Below, piece by piece: positions 58,436 through 64,000 of a DNA stretch of 64,000 nucleotides. Numbering within the stretch: the stretch's first letter is position 1; the number at the start of each line of letters is the position of its first letter. The position numbers and the translations under genes were made by a program. Source of the stretch: Bretschneidera sinensis (Eukaryota; Streptophyta; Magnoliopsida; Brassicales; Akaniaceae); contig CM043703.1 of the NCBI GenBank assembly GCA_023935145.1, positions 21,811,227 through 21,875,226 on the forward strand. Direction: 5' to 3'. The notes beneath the pieces were generated by a model. The model saw only the letters and a program-made list of their open reading frames with translations, did not search any database and was not told the origin of the DNA.

Positions 58436-61400
58436 ATGCAAACAGAGGCAAGAGTGGGGGTGGTCGTAGAGGGAGGCCAGAGAGTACTGAGCTCAGGCCA
58501 TGGAGGAGTCTCTGTGGACAACGCAGCACGTAAATTGGCACAGCGGCAACAAGCGCAGATCGGGACAGTATCGCAGCTTCTGGCAGGAGGGGTTGCTGGT
58601 GCTCTAAGCAAGACCTGCACTGCACCTCTGGCTCGACTTACTATACTCTTCCAGGTTTTCTGTTTAAGCCCATTATTTTTTCTTCTCCTTTTCGGGTTTG
58701 CTTCTTTTGTGGGTTTCCTTTTTTGGTACCTTTTTTTAGTTTTTTTTTTGTCGGGGGGGGGGGGGGGGGGGGGTGAGGGTTAGGTAGCGATTTGTGGGCT
58801 GAGTTGTTATGTTAATTGTGTGTGATATTGGTGGGTAAAAACCGAATTTCTGGGTTATAGTTGGTGATTGTGTTTTTTTCATGTGCTCAAGGAAGAAGCT
58901 GAGTGTTAATGGTGGTACCCGTTTTAAAGTTGGAGATGGTTGCTCTATCCTTGGTACTAGAGTTTGGGAAAAGCGATGGTTCTGGCATATTCTCTTGTAA
59001 ATCATTCAAGTCAAACCTATTGAAAGTTATTGCTCTCTCTTACTTTTCCTTTAGACAAGGCTATATGGAAGGCACGTTTTCCCTATTAATATCAAAGGTT
59101 TCACCTGACTTTGATACTTAACAGGATTAATGCTAATGACTTGTTGCAGGTGCGGAGGCCTAATAAGGAACTCAAACTAAATATTTGTCTAATGTGCAAG
59201 TTCTCAAATAAGACAAATAGCCATTTCTTTCTCCACTGTGAAGTAGCCAAGCAGCTTTAGAATAATTTATTTGGCATTTTTGGTGAGATTTGGGTTTGTT
59301 TATCTGATGTAGAGTGTCTAATGAAGATCAAGGTTTGGGGTTTGGGAAGGAGCAAGTCACAAAAGATTTTATGGCAATGTGCTTGGTTTGTGATTTCTCT
59401 GGGTGATTTGGGAGGAAAGGAATCAACAAAGTTTTTAGAGATGGTTCCATGATGGTGCATCTGCTTTGGGATGGGGTTGTTTTTCTTTACTTTCTTTGGG
59501 CTTCAACTACAAGAGATTTTAGGGATATTTCTTTGAGTGTTATGCAAAGAGATTGGAGGGCTATTTTGATGTACTTGTGATGTAGAACACAAAGGAGATG
59601 AGAGATACTAGGAAGAACGCAAAGAACACTAGAGAGATGATATTGATAGTTAGGGCATAAAGATGCAGGAATCAACACAGTAAGTGTAATTCCTCAATAT
59701 ATGCCTCCGGCTTAACAAAACAAAGTGCTCATATATATAGGCACAAATATAAATGAAGTACCTAATTTCTTAACCTAAAAAATCACCATAATATATTACA
59801 AAATATACTACATAATTATAACCTCCATATTTCTTTTTCCATGCATACTCCATCATTCTACTTCACTTAGAAAGAACTCAATCTTGAGTTTTAAATGGTG
59901 AAGTATCAAGACCCGGGAGGCTAGGAGACACATGGCATAGTCATGGAACTGTTGTCTCCATGAGAGAAAAAGTGTGTTGAAAGTATCTACCTCAGAGGAA
60001 CTTGAAACCAGATAGGCAGGACAAAATCAATAGTAGAAGCTTACATGCCTTCAATCTTGTCTTGACCTTTGTCTTGCATTGGCTCCATATACTCACCCTG
60101 CTCGTCATTATATTGGACCGGTGCAATTGAGACAACATCACATTTGACTTCAACTCTGGCAACATCACATAAGACTTTGACTGAGGCAACATCACATATG
60201 ACCTGCTCAATCGGTGTTACCTCAGTTTGAATATCTTTATAGAGAATTAGTGCCGGTTGAAATATCTTCATCTTCTAGTTCTTCATGATGAGGTGGAGTT
60301 TCTTCATGCCTAGATTCTTCTTGTTGTTTCAAAACGTTCTCATACTCGTATTTATTCCGTGCTCTTAATTCTTTGAGCTTTCCTCTATTACGATGAAGCC
60401 AGTATTTGAGTTCGCTATATTCCCCGATAAGGAAGTGAGAAACATGGCTACCCTTTAAAGAATTCAACTCAGCTAATCACGTAGCATCAATTAAAAGTTG
60501 AGCTCTAACACATTCAAGATATGCCCAAGTACTAGAAGACGTGATAGTAACACACTTAAAAAGTAAAGTGATTCACACATTTTTTCTCTTTACTTTTCTC
60601 TCTTTTTGTTGTTCTTCTAATCTTGTTTTCTTTTTCTTTTTCTTTTTAAATACAGAAAATCAGAATTGGAAGAGATCATTAAAAAAAACCTGAAATTTTT
60701 TTCTGCCCAAAAAGCTGACAGTCAACGGTCAAAGGTCAAAGGGCAGGGACATATTAGTGTCTTCTTTTTCTGAGGGATGAGCAGAGAGGAAAATTAAGTT
60801 GCAAAGAGAATGTGAGAATAGGAATAGATGAGAGAGAAACTGAGATGGAGGAAGAAGATGAAACAAAAGAGGAATAGAGGAGAAATGGGGGACTGGTGGA
60901 GGAACAATGAAAAAGAAGAGAAAGTGGGCTGGCTGGAAAATACGGAAGGTTGGCCGGTGCAGAGAGCCAACGGCTGGTTGGGGTGCTGGGCTGACGACTG
61001 GTGTTTGTAGGTGGAGCAAAAATTTCCCAATGTGTAGCTCTGCTGGCACTTGATGTAAAACACAACGGAAACGAGAGATACTACGAAGAACACAAAGAAC
61101 ACTAGAGAGATGATATTGATAGTTAGGGCATAAAGATGGAGGAATCAATAAGTGTAATTCTTCAATCTATTCCTCCAACTTAACAGAGCAAAGTGGTTGG
61201 CGGCCGATTTCTATGCTTTTTTTTTTGGAATTTTCTTGTCTTCTTGCAACACTGTGGTTCATTATTTATGAATTTGAAGATGAAATCTCTCTCTGGTGAT
61301 GGTTATATATAGGCACAAACATAAACATAAAAGGAAACCACCTAAAACCCCTAAACAAAGTACATAATTTCCTAACCTAAAATATCGCCATAATATACCG

Positions 61401-63761
61401 CAAAATGTTAAAACCATCTCCATATTACTTTTTCATGTATTCTCCATCACCCTGTCCCCCACTTTTGTACTATTTTCTGTCTCAATGAATTTATTAAACA
61501 CGAATGGTTTGTGGATGAGGCTAAGAAGAGAAAAAGGAAAAGAGTTGGATGGCATTGCATGATGCACATTGGTATTCACAATTTTTCTCGGAGATCAATG
61601 GGCGTTGGGAGAGTCATGATGCAGATGGAAATTGCTAAAAGTTGGGTCATTTATCAAAAAGAAAAGTTGGGTCAGTTCACTATATGAAGCTTGGAGAAAT
61701 GAAGATGGTGTATCAGAATGGATGTTTAGAATTGATTTATTACACTAGAAAATAGCCCTTTGAACCGTGGATCTGGTTGTAAATGAGTGAATTGGGGGTG
61801 CGAGGATTCTAGGAAAAGCGATGATCACCTTATGGAAATGTTTTTTAGATTTCAATGATGAAGATAGATATGCTCTGAATTGCGTGATAGCTAACTCTTG
61901 GTGTTATATACATAGTTGTCAAATCGAGAATCGAATCGTGAATTGAAATCTCGATTTTGTGAATCAAGAATCAAATTAAATCGTAAGATTCAGTATTAAT
62001 TCTTAAAATCAATTTAAATTGACATGTGTAAATGTAAAACAAGCAGTATATATTAAAAGTGAAATATTTTAACATATATTGAATGATCATATGACCAATT
62101 GAAAAAAGGCTTATCTACCATGACCAACTCTAATTAACATATTATAGCCACATAATAGTAATTTGCTAACAACTAATAACTAATATAGCACAATATAATA
62201 AATTAATAAATAATGTAATAAAGTAATAAAATAAAATAATAGTATTACTATACTTAATACTATAATGGATTGAAATCAAATATATGAATGCTATATGGGC
62301 TTGTTTGTTTCATCACAAAAAGTTTTAGAATCCTGAATTTCTAGATTAACTTACGAAAGATAAAAACTAATGAACTATGTTTATTTTAGCTCTAAACATC
62401 TTGTCTTAAATCTTTTTTCTATACTTTTTTTTTATAAAAAAATTGTAAGTTTTATTGAATCGGGCAAATCGTACGAATCAAATCGAATCGTACTGAATGA
62501 CTAATTCAGGATTAACTTAGATTCGACATACTGATTCGAATCGTTTATATCCTGAATTGAATCAAATCGTGAATCGTAAGATTATGATAACTATGGTTAT
62601 ATATAACCCAAAACTAAGTAATGTTATCCCACCATGTACTTTGGTGTGTACTTGTTCTGTACTTGTGCTGCTTATGGTTTTGTGGGTGATCATGCACAAA
62701 TTATGGAAATATAAACTCATCAATTAGAAAAGTATAAATTTTGTGATACTTGTAAGGTTGTAAATTATTCGTTGAGGCAAACCAGTGGCCATCATATAAT
62801 TTTGGTACAAGTCCTTGTTTACCATAAGCCAAGTTTTATCTCAATCTGTTTGTTGGATATGACAAAGGGTCCATTGCTTGGTGGAATGGTAAAAGTCTTG
62901 AGCTGCCAAGCGCAAAAGCAAAGGTTCAATTATTGAGAGCAGCCACTTAATTGATAAAAGTGCTGAAGGGTAGGACTGTATCCAAGTTGCCCTCCTAGGT
63001 TCCCACTTTAGTGCCAGCGTAACTGGGTTTTGTTTGCATGTTTGATTTTATTGGAATAGTGGTTAAGGTTGTGATCTTGTGCAAATTTGAATCGTTAATG
63101 TTATTTCATTAAATATGGTTCTTGTGAGTTCATATTTTGGTTTCATTTCTTTCCTTTGGTTTTTTCCAAATTCTTTTATTAGGTTGTTAGTTCATGACAT
63201 TTCGGCTTACATTTCAAGCCAGTGACTTGAAATTTTATTAGTTGGTGATTGTTGATTCATGTGACTTTGGACATTGTCTCAATTTCCTTGTCGATGTCAT
63301 CATATATTTTTGTAGGTGCAAGGTATGCACTCTGATGCTGCAACTTTGAGTAAGGCCAGCATATGGTGTGAGGCATCACGCATCGTTAATGAAGAAGGAT
63401 TTAGAGCTTTCTGGAAAGGGAATCTGGTTACGATTGCTCATCGTCTACCATATTCTTCTGTGAACTTTTATGCGTATGAGCAATACAAAAAGGTTGTAAA
63501 ACATTCTTGAATAAGTACCTTTTCTATAAATTAAAATTTGTCAGTGGCTCGTGTTTTTAGCTTTATTGTCCTTATAGCAATCCTTGATAAATTTTGTTTT
63601 ACGTGTTTCAGTTAATGTATATGATTCCAGGATTGGAAAATCGTAGGAAAAATATGAGTGCGAACCTTTGTGTAGATTTTGTAGCTGGTGGTTTTGCTGG
63701 AATAACAGCTGCATCCAGTACATATCCATTGGATCTTGTAAGGACACGCCTTGCAGCTCAG
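58436..63761 (+). CDS. Mitochondrial carrier family protein, 5' part (exons 1-3)
   Basis: Exons 58436-58654, 63316-63492 and 63612-63761, all GT-AG and phase 0, encode the first 182 residues; the gene continues beyond the window. The N-terminus MQTEARVGVVV and LLAGGVAGALSKTCTAPLARLTILFQ match my memory of the Arabidopsis At3g53940-type carrier. Two carrier repeats are entered. In the first the signature Px[DE]xx[RK] reads PLARLT (Asp replaced by Ala, which I believe is normal in this subgroup); in the second it is PLDLVR. FRAFWKGNLVT fits the EG-containing linker. Family members are six-helix inner-membrane exchangers, often of nucleotides or cofactors; the substrate here is unknown. Intron 1 is 4.66 kb and full of mobile elements. 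Confidence 0.9.
58753..58773 (+). repeat. Poly-G run in carrier intron 1
   Basis: Twenty-one consecutive G, 98 bases after the splice donor of exon 1, on the sense strand. It could form a G-quadruplex in DNA or pre-mRNA. Runs of this length are also prone to assembly error. Confidence 0.9.
59150..59577 (+). mobile_element. LINE fragment in carrier intron 1
   Basis: The + strand translates to a zf-RVT-type segment with NICLMCKFSNKTNSHFFLHC followed by LFGIFGEIWVC, the zinc-binding region after the reverse transcriptase of plant LINEs. Only this C-terminal piece is present. It is cut on the right by the LTR element at 59578. Confidence 0.7.
59578..61449 (-). mobile_element. Small non-autonomous LTR element in carrier intron 1
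   Basis: Two direct repeats, 59578-59855 and 61051-61449, share TGATGTA starts, GATGATATTGATAGTTAGGG, CACAAATATAAA-type blocks and CTCCATCA ends; the right copy has extra sequence. The ends form the inverted pair TGATG/CATCA. On the - strand, TGCCAGCAGAGC (61037-61048) after the right repeat resembles an initiator tRNA-Met primer site at 9 of 12 bases, so the - strand is the likely sense. The 1.2-kb interior has no gag or pol; it holds two short overlapping - strand frames. Confidence 0.6.
60041..60467 (-). pseudogene. Two overlapping frames inside the small LTR element, unknown
   Basis: On the - strand 60467-60237 gives a 76-residue charged, coiled-coil-like peptide (KLKELRARNKYEYENVL, then an acidic HEELEDED). 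The overlapping frame 60271-60041 continues with a threefold CDVA/CDVV repeat. If one base were out of place this would be a single frame. I do not recognise it; it may be a captured host gene piece or a gag remnant. Confidence 0.35.
61450..61902. other. Unassigned part of carrier intron 1
   Basis: The first 60 bases may continue the LINE fragment broken by the small LTR element. Nothing else is recognised. Confidence 0.4.
61911..62595. mobile_element. MITE (685 bp) with 8-bp target duplication
   Basis: The ends are inverted copies: CATAGTTGTCA at the left and TGATAACTATG at the right (one mismatch). They are flanked on both sides by GTTATATA (61903-61910 and 62596-62603), a perfect 8-bp direct repeat. 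The interior near both ends is rich in AATCGAATCG-type words and it has no ORF. An 8-bp duplication is the hAT signature, so this is probably a non-autonomous hAT-type element; the superfamily is an inference. Confidence 0.75.
62872..63035 (+). mobile_element. Au-like SINE in carrier intron 1
   Basis: GCTTGGTGGAATGGTAAAAG (62876-62895) fits a polymerase III A box and AGGTTCAATTAT (62921-62932) a B box. Further on, AAGGGTAGGACTGTATCCAA, GCCCTCC and AACTGGGTTTTG follow the order of the conserved body and end of the plant Au SINE family as I remember it. The copy is diverged and inactive. Confidence 0.65.
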
Positions 63762-64000
63762 GTAAGATCAATCTACGCTTGGAGAATATGGTTGCCATGG
63801 TTTGGGAACATAGCTACTGCCTCTTTTCAGTGTTATTTTATTTTTTTCTTTTTTAGCATTAGATTGATGTTTGCTATTTCCCTTAAACATGAGCATTCTA
63901 GTGAGGGTAAATACATGTGCAGAATTTCTTCCTTTTTCTCAATTTTCAATATTTATGAAAAAAAATGGTTATTTAGTAATGGAATTGCATCAATAATGGT
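63762..64000 (+). other. Start of carrier intron 3
   Basis: Begins GTAAGATC after exon 3 and runs off the window. No coding sequence of the next exon is seen. Confidence 0.7.

Noticed and set aside
58137..58625. 162-codon - strand ORF rich in Leu, Pro and Phe
   Set aside because: Antisense to exon 1 of the carrier gene and its GA-rich leader; its low-complexity F run comes from the GAAGAA stretch.

Overview
This is nuclear DNA from a dicotyledonous plant. It has GT-AG spliced genes of plant-specific families (a RABA2-type GTPase, an NPF transporter, a BEL1-like homeodomain protein, a mitochondrial carrier), AT-rich intergenic DNA, and plant retrotransposon families (Athila-like Ty3/gypsy, Sirevirus-like and Tnt1-like Ty1/copia, L1-type LINE with an RNase H domain, tRNA-derived SINEs). 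The species cannot be named from the sequence alone. No CRISPR array, rRNA gene or functional tRNA gene is visible.

Positions 1-31408 form one stack of retrotransposons inserted into one another. From oldest to youngest: L1, a + strand Ty1/copia element (3' part 29065-31408), is broken in its integrase by L2, a - strand Sirevirus (26460-29064). L2 is broken in gag by L3, the 3' part of a + strand gypsy-type LTR (24853-26459). L3 is broken by L4, a + strand Sirevirus (16892-24852) with an env-like gene. L4 is broken in gag by L5, a + strand Athila-like element (1-6607 and 16349-16891). L5 is broken in its 3' LTR by L6, a complete - strand Athila-like element (6608-16348). The left halves of L1-L5 must lie upstream of the window. 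All coding regions carry stops or frameshifts, so no element encodes an intact polyprotein.

The most unusual feature is in L4. An array of eight copies of a 12-bp palindrome followed by a TATA box lies 5' of the env-like gene and looks like a second copy of the promoter module found in the LTRs of the same family. A dedicated internal promoter for the env-like gene is inferred from this.

From 32.8 kb onward host genes alternate with scattered elements, all genes on the + strand: RABA2b-like GTPase (32847-34237, 2 exons), NPF5-type transporter (38100-40894, 4 exons), BEL1-like homeodomain transcription factor (46678-50899, 4 exons), and the first three exons of a mitochondrial carrier (58436-63761, running off the right edge). 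Between and inside them lie a decayed Tnt1-like copia element (41779-46277), a 5'-truncated L1 LINE (about 51730-57000) and SINE fragments. The 4.7-kb first intron of the carrier gene holds a LINE fragment, a small LTR element, a MITE with an 8-bp target duplication and an Au-like SINE. The four host genes have unrelated functions (membrane traffic, solute uptake, transcription, mitochondrial transport); nothing suggests a functional cluster.
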